DNA from: Candidatus Iainarchaeum sp.
GTDB lineage: Archaea; Iainarchaeota; Iainarchaeia; Iainarchaeales; JAFCFF01
Length of the DNA stretch: 15,091 bases
Direction: 5' to 3'
NCBI GenBank assembly: GCA_017608775.1
Contig: JAFCFF010000008.1
Coordinates: forward strand, 1 to 15,091
How positions within the stretch are numbered: the stretch's first letter is position 1; each line of letters starts with the position of its first letter. The translations under genes were made by a program, and so were the position numbers. Under the pieces are notes generated by a model that worked only from the letters and a program-made list of their open reading frames with translations, was not told where the DNA came from and made no database searches. This document shows positions 6,333 to 13,025 of this stretch, in pieces.

Positions 6333-6595
6333 ATTAAATTCATTCCCTCAACCTCAACCTCTGAAACCCCTTCCATTTTTTTCAGGGCTTCCTCTAAGTT
6401 ATCAACTGCCTTTGCATTATTTTGGTCAAACATCGCCATAACTCTTATCAGGGACATACCAAAGGCCAAGGGCTCTTCTTTCATATCTTTATATTCCCCG
6501 TGTTTTCCAACAACACCTTTGACGTTGTTTTTTATTTTTTCTATGGAATCCACATCCTCAGGATATATTTTGTAGATAACAATAACCTTTCCCAT
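6329..6595 (-). CDS. ef1b: archaeal elongation factor 1-beta
   Basis: An 88-residue ferredoxin-like protein that exchanges GDP for GTP on aEF-1alpha during translation. The opening MGKVIVIYKIYPEDVDSIEKI, the middle EPLAFGMSLIRVMAMF (41-56) and the end GVSEVEVEGMNLI (76-88) match the aEF-1B pattern, and the length is normal for the family. The ATG at 6595 is used because the conserved first strand starts there, with GGTG about 9 nt upstream; an in-frame start at 6610 would add five atypical residues. It follows the zinc-ribbon gene by 24 nt, an arrangement common in archaea. Its TAA overlaps the stop of the convergent gene at 5532-6332. Confidence 0.93.
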   Translation of the reverse strand: MGKVIVIYKIYPEDVDSIEKIKNNVKGVVGKHGEYKDMKEEPLAFGMSLIRVMAMFDQNNAKAVDNLEEALKKMEGVSEVEVEGMNLI

Positions 6596-6619
6596 CAAAT
6601 CACACACCAAAGCTTAAAA

Positions 6620-6784
6620 TTAAGGTCCTGTAAACCCACATTTAGGACAGGTATAGCTGCTTGCTAGTTTTCTACATTTTTCACATCTTCTGATAACTTC
6701 CTTATCGCAGCTAGGACACTTAAACTCAACGTAATTCTCAACGACTTCTTTGTTACAGGAAGTACATTTTTTTATCTTTGCCAT
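6620..6784 (-). CDS. four-CxxC zinc-ribbon protein (HVO_2753 type)
   Basis: A 54-residue protein starting MAKIKKCTSCN. It has four CxxC pairs (C7/C10, C23/C26, C34/C37, C46/C49), enough for two zinc sites, and the C-terminal CPKCGFTGP typical of the archaeal family annotated as zinc finger or Zn-ribbon RNA-binding protein. The family is regularly encoded just upstream of EF-1beta, as here, and is thought to act in translation or RNA binding. The ATG at 6784 lies 17 nt after the stop of the HD-domain gene, with GGCGAG as a weak ribosome site, so the three genes probably form one operon. Confidence 0.9.
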   Translation of the reverse strand: MAKIKKCTSCNKEVVENYVEFKCPSCDKEVIRRCEKCRKLASSYTCPKCGFTGP

Positions 6785-6801
6785 ATTCTCGCCAGCTGAA
6801 A

Positions 6802-9333
6802 CTAAAAGCTCAACAACTTTTCCCTCTCTTCCCTTATTTTTGATTTCTCATAGTTTTTTCTCAAGTCAGAAATCATTTTATCAATATATTTATAATATTT
6901 TGTCTTTTCCTTGTAGTTCTCCAAAAAAGGAATAAAAACCAAAATATTGTTTTCAATAAATTCAGGAGTTTGCTCAACAATTTTTCTTATCTCGTTTTTA
7001 TCGTTTTCATCCAATGCCCCAGACTGCTTTCCACACAATGTACGATAAAGATTTATGAAGTTGATCTGTGAAAAGTAGTCTCTCCAAGATGACTGACTTA
7101 AAACATCAGCAATTTTAACAAGATAGATCTCAAAGTTCTTTCTGTTTAAGCTTTGAGCAATTTCCAAGTTCTTTTCTTTTGAAAAGACTTTTGATGCTAT
7201 TATAACTTCCTCAGCAAAGTCCAGTTCTTTTTTATTTAATCCAATGTAGTCTGCGTCTTCTCTTAGGTATTCAACACCCCTCTCCTCATGTTTATCCAGC
7301 TCATAATAAGGAATTTTTATTTTTTCATATCTCCCAATTTCCCTGTAGTTGACATAACCGATATCGTGATATATTGAAAATATAATCATTAGCTCCAAGT
7401 CATTGCTTCCATATTTTCTTTCAAACTCAAAGGCCCTATCCATCAGGAAAGTCCCTATAACAACTTCCAAAACATGGTTTTCTCCGTGATAGCTGTGAAT
7501 ATAATCTTCAAACTTTTCATAAAACCTTTCAAGTGCTCTTAGTATTCTCTCGGAAAAAATAACCCTTTCCATACTTTTCCAAAGCTCTCCTTTTTCCCCC
7601 TCCAATGTTTTTATATAGTCCAAGCAGTCCTCTATAAAGAAGTAAACAAACAAACTCCTTTTTATCAACCCAAAAAACTCCTTTCGTTCTGAAACGTTTT
7701 CATAGTTTTCCTTTATTTTTCTTAGTTTTTTATCATCTATAAAAAACCAAAGTACTCTTTTTAGTCTCTTCCAGTTTTCTATGCCCTCTCCTGTTCTTTC
7801 CCATCCCTTGTAAAAGAAGAAACCGGCCAACAACTCATCAATTTCTGCCCGTATCTCCTCAAAAAATATTTCGGTTGTGATAAGCTCTATAATTTTTTTG
7901 TAGATTTTTTTAGCCTTTATTGTTACAAACTGTTTTTTCAACAAAGCCCTTATGCTTCTGTTGACAAACAAAGGATCAAACTCAGTTCCTTTTCCCTCCT
8001 CAATCATGTGCCAAACTCTATGAAAGGAAACAGCCTCCTTGTAAACTCTTGGGGTTGTTAGGGCATCAAAAAAATCCCCCATGTAAAGAAGTCCTGCCAT
8101 AAAAGGAAGTTTTTTAACATCCTGATTTTCAGGATAGCCTTTTAGGTCATATCTTTTATGATGGAATAAAATTGCTTCTTCCAAAGCATTCTGGAATTTC
8201 TTCTCAAACTTTTCCCTGAAAACAGGGTTAAGGTCAAAAACCTCCCTGATTCTTTCCCTGCTATAGCCTGTGTGTCTTTTCATTGTCTTGTACTCTTCAT
8301 CACTTAGCTTTCCTTTTTTGTTCAGAATGCTTTCGCTTATCTCGTCCTCTATCTTTCCTATGTCGTGGAAGAGGCTGGCCAAGGCAACGACAACCTCTCT
8401 TGTTAAAAACTTCCCCTTGTAGATTTCCCTTACTCTTTCAAATCCATTATCCTCCAAAAAAGATGTTATAAGTACGTTATATTCAGCAACATGTTCCGAG
8501 TGTTGTTTTGTGTATTTGTCCTTTCTTTCAATAATCTCCAGCCCTCGATAAGCAACATCTTGAAATAGATTGTAGAGATAAATAGCATTTAAAATTTCCT
8601 CAATCTCCTTAAACAGGCCTTTTTTCTCGTAGAACTCCCTGACTTTATCTCTTAAAACTCTTGTAGCAAAATCAATATCTTCCTCGCTAAGCGATAAACT
8701 ATCCCCCTTAACTTCTAAATCCATCTTTCCTATGTCTAGCTTTTGCAGAGCTATCCTTCTTTTTTCCTCGTCTTTTTCGTTCCCAAACAACATCCTAACT
8801 TTTCTTAAAAGAAATTCAAGTGTTTTTGAGTTTACAAGCTGTAAAAGGCCAATTTTCTTTTCCGCTATAAAAAGAGGAAGAGCAACAACATTTCTAAGCT
8901 CATAGGAAGGAAGTTCCTTAACCATTCTTCCCAGCTTTTTCTTCTCCACCATGGTTTTTTGCAAAAACTCTTTTTGGAAATAAGGGTCTTTTTCCACGGA
9001 AAGACTAATAAGAAACTTGTTTTCTGTAAAACTTCTCACAGCAAGACTTTTCTCGGTTAGGCTTAGACGTAAATCTTTTTCCAGAAAGCTACCCAAATCC
9101 CTGTCTTTTAGGTTTAAGGCATTTGAAGCAACAAGAAATTCCTCTTCCCTACCACTTATTTTTGTCTTGTTATAGAAATAGACTGTTGCACCCTCAAAGT
9201 CAAACTTTTGTAAAAGTCTTTCCAGGTTTTCTTTTATTATCTCATAAATAGCCTTATTTACAGTAAAGATAACAGGGTCTATAAAATCCTCAGGCTTTAG
9301 CTTCCTCTCATATGCTCTTAATATTCCCCTCAT
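6802..9333 (-). CDS. GAF-like / HD-GYP-like / HD signalling phosphohydrolase
   Basis: An 843-residue soluble protein with three parts. Residues about 20-170 look like a GAF sensor, ending in NVVALPLFIAEKKIGLLQLVN. Residues about 270-460 match an HD-GYP phosphodiesterase: H278/H281, FHDIGK (HD 323-324, K327), H354, HHKRYDLKGYP (391-401, Leu in place of the usual Gly after Asp), GDFFDALTTPRVYKEA (419-434) and GTEFDP (449-454). A helical linker leads to a second HD domain: H616/H620, YHDIGY (HD 656-657), H682 and IADV (D743). HD-GYP enzymes cleave cyclic di-GMP in bacteria; the archaeal substrate is unknown. A TATA box at 9363-9368 lies about 32 bp before the ATG. The zinc ribbon and EF-1beta genes follow closely. 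Confidence 0.85.
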   Translation of the reverse strand: MRGILRAYERKLKPEDFIDPVIFTVNKAIYEIIKENLERLLQKFDFEGATVYFYNKTKISGREEEFLVASNALNLKDRDLGSFLEKDLRLSLTEKSLAVRSFTENKFLISLSVEKDPYFQKEFLQKTMVEKKKLGRMVKELPSYELRNVVALPLFIAEKKIGLLQLVNSKTLEFLLRKVRMLFGNEKDEEKRRIALQKLDIGKMDLEVKGDSLSLSEEDIDFATRVLRDKVREFYEKKGLFKEIEEILNAIYLYNLFQDVAYRGLEIIERKDKYTKQHSEHVAEYNVLITSFLEDNGFERVREIYKGKFLTREVVVALASLFHDIGKIEDEISESILNKKGKLSDEEYKTMKRHTGYSRERIREVFDLNPVFREKFEKKFQNALEEAILFHHKRYDLKGYPENQDVKKLPFMAGLLYMGDFFDALTTPRVYKEAVSFHRVWHMIEEGKGTEFDPLFVNRSIRALLKKQFVTIKAKKIYKKIIELITTEIFFEEIRAEIDELLAGFFFYKGWERTGEGIENWKRLKRVLWFFIDDKKLRKIKENYENVSERKEFFGLIKRSLFVYFFIEDCLDYIKTLEGEKGELWKSMERVIFSERILRALERFYEKFEDYIHSYHGENHVLEVVIGTFLMDRAFEFERKYGSNDLELMIIFSIYHDIGYVNYREIGRYEKIKIPYYELDKHEERGVEYLREDADYIGLNKKELDFAEEVIIASKVFSKEKNLEIAQSLNRKNFEIYLVKIADVLSQSSWRDYFSQINFINLYRTLCGKQSGALDENDKNEIRKIVEQTPEFIENNILVFIPFLENYKEKTKYYKYIDKMISDLRKNYEKSKIREEREKLLSF

Positions 9334-9362
9334 TTTCTCTCTACTAAAGAATAGGAAATAAG

Positions 9363-9368
9363 TTTAAA
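9363..9368 (-). promoter_or_regulatory. TATA box of the HD-protein/EF-1beta operon
   Basis: TTTAAA, centred about 32 bp before the ATG at 9333 in the gap after treT, gives a leader of only a few nucleotides. Confidence 0.45.
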
Positions 9369-9391
9369 GAACTTTTATTATCTGCTTGTTT

Positions 9392-10666
9392 TTAAATTTT
9401 TTTAAATTTTTCCTCAGCTATTTGGGCCTTGGCTGTTTTTTGGTTTGCTATGTTGTTAAACAACTCCAAATAGTTTGATAAAAGCCTTGTGATGAGAAAA
9501 TTCTCTTTAACATGTTTTTTTCCGTTTATCCCAAACTCTTTTCTTAGTTTTTCATCTTTCAAAAGCCTTAATATGCTGTTGCTAAAGGCCTTGAGGTCTT
9601 TTGGTTCATGTAAAAAACCATTGACCCCATCAATCACTTGCAGGGGAATCCCCCCCACATTCGATGCCACGACCGCTGTTTCCTTATATAGTGCTTCTGA
9701 TATTGTCAGGCCAAAGCCCTCTTTTAGGGATTTTTGAATAACAACGTCTGAGGCTGTTTGGACAGCATTAACCAAAACATCGTTGTCAGGTAATCTGCTT
9801 TTTCCCGCAACTATTATTTTTATATCTTTGCTGTGTTTGCTTTTTTTTGCAGTTTCTTTTGTTTCTGCAAGTATTTTTTGGGCTTCTGGATCGTCTGGTG
9901 CCATGGAGCCAACCAAAACAAGCTGGCAATCTGTTTTCTCTCTAACCATCTCAAAAATTTTTATAACTCCTGTTGGGTCTTTCCATTTGTCAAATCTTGA
10001 TATCTGCGAAATAGTTGGTTTTTTCCTGTCTATATCAAATTTGGTTAGGTGTTTCTCAATGGTTTTTTCAGACAAGGGCAGGTTTTTTGGGGACAAGGGA
10101 TCTATCGCTGGGTGGATAATGCTCTGGGGCATGGTTAGGTCCTTCATCACATACTCTTTCTTTGAAACAATTGCGTGGTCGTATTTTTCAACAAAGTTTT
10201 TTAAATACCCCCAAATATCTGGATTTGGCTTAACCAGGTCAACATGACATCTCCAAATCCATGGCTGTTTTTTATTATAGAATTTTATGAGAGGTAGTGG
10301 TTGTGGGTCATGCACAATTACATAATCATGATCTATTGGCGTATATGTGGAAAATTCTTTGTTGTTTTCCAGATACTTGTTTTTGTTTATTTCAGATAGG
10401 TTTATCCTCTCTCCCTGAAGTGCGTTATGAAGTTTTTTAGTTATTGTAAAAAAATCACTGGTTGCATGAATTACCCTCCATTCTGTATCTATTCCTATGC
10501 TGTTCATCAGCGGTACAAGGGAGGACAATATCTCTGCAACTCCTCCTCCCTGATAAGCAGAGTTAATATGTAATATGTGTTTTCCAGAAAAATCGCTTGC
10601 CTTTTCTTTTATCGGGGAGATGCTTTCCTCCCCAATAATTGGCCTATAATCTTCCAAGCTACGCAT
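9392..10666 (-). CDS. treT: trehalose glycosyltransferring synthase (TreT, GT4 family)
   Basis: A 424-residue GT-B glycosyltransferase. TreT joins glucose from a nucleotide-glucose donor to free glucose and makes trehalose reversibly, in the cytoplasm. TreT-like marks are YQGGGVAEI (38-46), VHDPQPLPLI (118-127), IWRCHVDL (137-144), SRFDKWKDPTGVI (223-235), LVGSMAPDDPE (251-261) and the retaining-GT EX7E motif EGFGLTISE (316-324). The length is usual. The ATG at 10666 is preferred; a TTG 12 nt further upstream (10678) is an alternative and would add MIKY. The TATA box near 10703 is about 37 bp before the ATG, giving a leader of about 11 nt. No other trehalose gene is adjacent. It is divergent from tRNA-Arg. 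Confidence 0.88.
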   Translation of the reverse strand: MRSLEDYRPIIGEESISPIKEKASDFSGKHILHINSAYQGGGVAEILSSLVPLMNSIGIDTEWRVIHATSDFFTITKKLHNALQGERINLSEINKNKYLENNKEFSTYTPIDHDYVIVHDPQPLPLIKFYNKKQPWIWRCHVDLVKPNPDIWGYLKNFVEKYDHAIVSKKEYVMKDLTMPQSIIHPAIDPLSPKNLPLSEKTIEKHLTKFDIDRKKPTISQISRFDKWKDPTGVIKIFEMVREKTDCQLVLVGSMAPDDPEAQKILAETKETAKKSKHSKDIKIIVAGKSRLPDNDVLVNAVQTASDVVIQKSLKEGFGLTISEALYKETAVVASNVGGIPLQVIDGVNGFLHEPKDLKAFSNSILRLLKDEKLRKEFGINGKKHVKENFLITRLLSNYLELFNNIANQKTAKAQIAEEKFKKI

Positions 10667-10697
10667 GTATTTTATCAACTTACTAAAACTTTTTTCT

Positions 10698-10708
10698 GCT
10701 TTAAAAGC
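10698..10708. promoter_or_regulatory. symmetric TATA box between treT and tRNA-Arg
   Basis: GCTTT-A-AAAGC (perfect 5-bp arms, centre 10703) is the only good TATA element in the 66-nt gap. Its centre is 30 bp from the tRNA-Arg 5' end on the plus strand and 37 bp from the treT ATG on the minus strand, so it is well placed for both directions. Confidence 0.55.
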
Positions 10709-10732
10709 CTTTCTTTTATTTTTTTCTTAGAA

Positions 10733-10804
10733 GGCCCTGTAGTTTAATGGATAGAACACTGGGCTTCGGACCCAGCAGTCCGGGTTCAAGTCCCGGTAGG
10801 GCCT
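10733..10804 (+). tRNA. tRNA-Arg (anticodon TCG)
   Basis: A 72-nt cloverleaf. Acceptor stem GGCCCTG pairs with TAGGGCC (one G-U pair), D stem GTTT/GAAC, anticodon stem CTGGG/CCCAG with loop CTTCGGA and anticodon TCG at 10766-10768, and T stem CCGGG/CCCGG with loop TTCAAGT. It has no intron and no encoded CCA. The discriminator base is T, which is unusual for tRNA-Arg. It would read CGA and, by wobble, other CGN codons. Confidence 0.95.
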
Positions 10805-10826
10805 TTAACAAACAAAAAACCAACAA
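10805..10826 (-). terminator. T-rich terminator after the YjbQ gene
   Basis: On the minus strand the stop at 10827 is followed by runs of T (TTTTTTG, TTTG) reaching the tRNA-Arg 3' end. No matching T-tract exists for tRNA-Arg on the plus strand. Confidence 0.45.
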
Positions 10827-11228
10827 CTAAAAAACAGATACAACAACCTCTCTTTCTCTCGGCCCATCTAACTCAAAAAGCATTATTCCCTGCCAGGTTC
10901 CTAGATCCAGCTTTCCGTCAAAAACAGGAATTGCTATGCTTGTTCCTATAAAACTCGATAAAATATGGCTTTGTGTGTTGTTATCAACCCTGTCGTGCTT
11001 GTAGTTGTCTTTTTCTAAAACAATTTTGTCTGCTGTTTTTATGATATCGTCTTTCAAGCCCTCGTCTGCTTTCTCGTTTATAAACAGGGCACATGTTGTA
11101 TGCTTAGCAAAAACAACAACAATTCCTTCTCTAATTTTGCTTTTCCAAACAACTTCCAAAATTTTTTGTGTTATATCTATAACTTGCTTTTTTTTGTTTG
11201 TTTTAATAAGTATTGTTTTTTTGTACAT
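10827..11228 (-). CDS. yjbQ: YjbQ/UPF0047-family protein
   Basis: A 133-residue protein of the YjbQ (UPF0047) family, usually annotated as a secondary thiamine-phosphate synthase enzyme because bacterial members weakly replace ThiE; the true role is unsettled. Conserved elements are FAKHTTCALFINE (40-52), KHDR (77-80), N84, SHI (H88), GTSIAIPVFDGKLDLGTWQ (95-113) and LFELDGPRERE (117-127). The His and Asp residues form a metal or phosphate site in solved members. The length is normal for the family. The ATG at 11228 follows the tRNA-Gly gene by 56 nt, with a T-rich stretch between, so read-through from the tRNA cluster is possible. Confidence 0.9.
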   Translation of the reverse strand: MYKKTILIKTNKKKQVIDITQKILEVVWKSKIREGIVVVFAKHTTCALFINEKADEGLKDDIIKTADKIVLEKDNYKHDRVDNNTQSHILSSFIGTSIAIPVFDGKLDLGTWQGIMLFELDGPREREVVVSVF

Positions 11229-11239
11229 CTAAATTAGCA

Positions 11240-11260
11240 ATCAACAAAAAAACTAAAAAA
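11240..11260 (-). terminator. T-rich stretch after the tRNA cluster
   Basis: Minus-strand TTTTTTAGTTTTTTT lies 25-45 nt after the tRNA-Gly 3' end and just before the YjbQ start. It could stop the tRNA transcript, or its T/A-rich part could act in the YjbQ promoter. Confidence 0.4.
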
Positions 11261-11284
11261 CTAAGTTTGTCCATTCTTATGAAA

Positions 11285-11357
11285 TGCGTCCGCTGGGATT
11301 CGAACCCAGACCAAGAGCTTGGAAGGCTCTTGTGCTAGCCATTAACACCACGGACGC
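11285..11357 (-). tRNA. tRNA-Gly (anticodon TCC)
   Basis: A 73-nt cloverleaf. Acceptor GCGTCCG/CGGACGC with discriminator A, anticodon stem AGAGC/GCTCT with loop CTTCCAA and anticodon TCC (plus-strand 11321-11323), and T arm CTGGG-TTCGAAT-CCCAG. No CCA is encoded. It is third in a minus-strand array, 2 nt after tRNA-Ser. Confidence 0.95.
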
Positions 11358-11359
11358 CA

Positions 11360-11443
11360 CGGGGAGAGAGGGAGTCGAACCCCCACGGGCTTTCGCCCAC
11401 TAGCTCTCAAGGCTAGCGCGTCTGCCAGTTCCGCCATCTCCCC
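11360..11443 (-). tRNA. tRNA-Ser (anticodon TGA)
   Basis: An 84-nt class II tRNA. Acceptor GGGGAGA/TCTCCCC has discriminator G, the archaeal tRNA-Ser identity base. The anticodon stem CTAGC/GCTAG with loop CTTGAGA gives TGA (plus-strand 11407-11409), and the long variable arm is GGGC-GAAA-GCCC. The D arm looks rather like tRNA-Leu, but the stem register and G73 favour Ser. No CCA is encoded; it lies 2 nt from each neighbour. Confidence 0.92.
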
Positions 11444-11445
11444 TA

Positions 11446-11519
11446 TGGGGCCACTGGGATTTGAACCCAGGACCTCTGGCTTATCAGACCAGCGCTCTAA
11501 CCAGCTGAGCTATGGCCCC
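11446..11519 (-). tRNA. tRNA-Ile (anticodon GAT)
   Basis: A 74-nt cloverleaf. Acceptor GGGGCCA/TGGCCCC with discriminator A, D arm GCTC/GAGC, anticodon stem CTGGT/GCCAG (one T-G pair) with loop CTGATAA and anticodon GAT (plus-strand 11483-11485), and T arm CTGGG-TTCAAAT-CCCAG. No CCA is encoded. It is first in the Ile-Ser-Gly array. Confidence 0.95.
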
Positions 11520-11543
11520 ATAAAATGAAAAAAGAAGAGTAAA

Positions 11544-11552
11544 CTATAAAAA
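11544..11552 (-). promoter_or_regulatory. TATA box of the tRNA array
   Basis: Minus-strand TTTTTATAG lies 25-33 bp before the tRNA-Ile 5' end, the expected place for the promoter of the Ile-Ser-Gly array. No other TATA element occurs within the array. Confidence 0.6.
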
Positions 11553-11585
11553 CCATCATAAAGTAGCTCTGTTAATTTATTGTAG

Positions 11586-11604
11586 ATAAAATTAGAAACA
11601 AAAA
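11586..11604 (-). terminator. T-rich terminator after the surface-protein gene
   Basis: The stop at 11605 is directly followed on the minus strand by TTTTTGTTTCTAATTTTAT, a typical T-rich archaeal terminator, before the tRNA promoter. Confidence 0.5.
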
Positions 11605-12966
11605 CTACTGGCATTTCCCACCATCTTCAGTTTCAACACAAAATTTCTCGCACTGCCATATCTCACTTGTACAAACATTGTTTTTACATTGCCACTCCAT
11701 CAGATTACTCTCATCAACACAATAATCTGTATGATTTGTTTCGTCAATACAAGTTCCAGGAGTTGTTGGGTTAATTCCATCATCAGAATCAATACAAACC
11801 TTGCACTCGCAAACAGGATCCTCACAATCAACTAAACCATCACAGTCATTGTCAAACCCATCACTACAGTTTTCAACACCTGTCGAGTGCGCATTCTCAT
11901 TTTCTAATAAGTTCCCATCACAATTGTCATCAATCCCATTACAAATTTCAGCAGCTCCCGGGTTTATTTCCGGGTTTGTGTCATCACAGTCTATAGGCCC
12001 ACAATCCCCGCCTTCAACATAGTAGTAGTCATTGTCATTATCTGTACAGAGTTCTGGGGTTGGCTCACAACTCCATACACAACAAAAAAAATCAGGTAGT
12101 GTAACAAGTTGTTTTACTGTAAATTTTTCAACACTACCAACACACTCATCCAAAGCAATTTGTTGACAATTAAGGAAAGGATCTGTACTTTCATTAATCC
12201 AGGCCCAGTTTTCATAGTCATGTTCTAAGGCATACTTTTCACAAGCAAAACTCTCTTCATAACAGTTCCATACACAACAACTTCCACCCCTTATATGTTC
12301 TCCTTCTCTTCCAAGTAAGGTTGGTTCTACACTGTCTTCAATATTTCTAATAAATGAAATTCCACCACAAGAACTAGCAGCAAGTTCTCTACACTTTTCA
12401 TATCCTATAATGCCCTCTCTCCAATATCTATACTCATTTAATTCTGCAAACTCCCTACAGGTTCTACCAACAAAAACAAAATCATCTAGAACAGAGCCAT
12501 GCCCTGTTTCATTTGTTTCTTTTGTTGTTTGCTTGTATTTATCCCCTCCATCTTTTGTTGTTTGCTTGTATTTATCCCCTCCATCTTTTTCCTTTCCAAC
12601 AACTTTTATCTTCTCCAAACCAGAAAGGAATCTCATCTTTCCATACTCGTCACAAACAACCAAGTTCATAAGAACAATACCTACAACTAACACAATAGCA
12701 TAAACAAATACCCATAATGCAGTTCCCTTCCATCTATCTTGTTTTTCGCTTTTTTCTTTGTTGGTTTTTATTTTTTTTCTTTTTTCGAGCATGTGATATA
12801 TTGAAATTAATGTAAAACTAAGCCAAATCAACGAGTAGAGCATACAGGCCATATGATTACAAAAGTGTAGTTTTATGATAAGTTGATTTGACCAAATATG
12901 AAAAACGGGTAGGAAAAAAAACAAGAACAACAACGTTGCGGTTAGTGCTAGAATCTCCTCCAACAT
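11605..12966 (-). CDS. membrane-anchored Cys-rich MopE-like surface protein
   Basis: A 453-residue protein. Three hydrophobic segments (about 5-24, 39-58, 82-104) with a Lys-rich loop between the second and third place the large C-terminal part outside the cell. Outside come an 11-residue direct repeat KDGGDKYKQTT (127-148), two related Cys modules each ending CCVW(N/S)C (about 170-235 and 242-300), a MopE-type putative metal-binding motif (about 309-351: DNDND, DCDDTNPEINPGAAEICNGIDDNCDG in part) and a second DGFDNDCDG-type unit (367-391). Asn-X-Ser/Thr sites such as NET, NES and NHT fit glycosylation. The start is the ATG at 12966 with AGGAGGG 7 nt upstream; an ATG at 12999 lies at or before the predicted transcript start. 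Its partner or ligand is unknown. Confidence 0.8.
   Translation of the reverse strand: MLEEILALTATLLFLFFFLPVFHIWSNQLIIKLHFCNHMACMLYSLIWLSFTLISIYHMLEKRKKIKTNKEKSEKQDRWKGTALWVFVYAIVLVVGIVLMNLVVCDEYGKMRFLSGLEKIKVVGKEKDGGDKYKQTTKDGGDKYKQTTKETNETGHGSVLDDFVFVGRTCREFAELNEYRYWREGIIGYEKCRELAASSCGGISFIRNIEDSVEPTLLGREGEHIRGGSCCVWNCYEESFACEKYALEHDYENWAWINESTDPFLNCQQIALDECVGSVEKFTVKQLVTLPDFFCCVWSCEPTPELCTDNDNDYYYVEGGDCGPIDCDDTNPEINPGAAEICNGIDDNCDGNLLENENAHSTGVENCSDGFDNDCDGLVDCEDPVCECKVCIDSDDGINPTTPGTCIDETNHTDYCVDESNLMEWQCKNNVCTSEIWQCEKFCVETEDGGKCQ
12518..12589 (-). repeat. 33-bp tandem repeat, 2.2 perfect copies
   Basis: Units 12518-12550 and 12551-12583 are identical, and 6 nt of a third follow. They encode KDGGDKYKQTT twice in the linker between the last membrane segment and the Cys-rich domain. 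The frame is kept. Confidence 0.9.
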
Positions 12967-12973
12967 GTGGTTT

Positions 12974-12980
12974 CCCTCCT
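12974..12980 (-). promoter_or_regulatory. Shine-Dalgarno site fixing the surface-protein start
   Basis: AGGAGGG lies 7 nt before the ATG at 12966. It decides between that ATG and the in-frame ATG at 12999, which has no such site. Confidence 0.7.
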
Positions 12981-13015
12981 TTTTTAGTTTTCTGCTCATT
13001 TTTTATCTTCTTTCA

Positions 13016-13025
13016 GTTTTAAAAA
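13016..13025 (-). promoter_or_regulatory. TATA box of the surface-protein gene
   Basis: Minus-strand TTTTTAAAAC, centred near 13021, predicts a start near 12995 and a leader of about 29 nt holding the Shine-Dalgarno site. It lies within 10 nt of the CCA-enzyme stop. Confidence 0.45.

Noticed and set aside
9783..10247. 154-codon plus-strand open frame
   Set aside because: It is antisense to treT, whose motifs are clear, and has no promoter or ribosome site.
11360..11443. reading the class II tRNA as tRNA-Leu (GAG)
   Set aside because: That register breaks the anticodon stem; the perfect stem gives TGA and the discriminator is G, as in tRNA-Ser.
12518..12589. direct repeats as a CRISPR array
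   Set aside because: The two 33-bp units touch without spacers and lie in frame within a coding region.
12967..12999. upstream ATG for the surface protein
   Set aside because: It has no Shine-Dalgarno motif and lies at or before the predicted transcript start; the downstream ATG has AGGAGGG.
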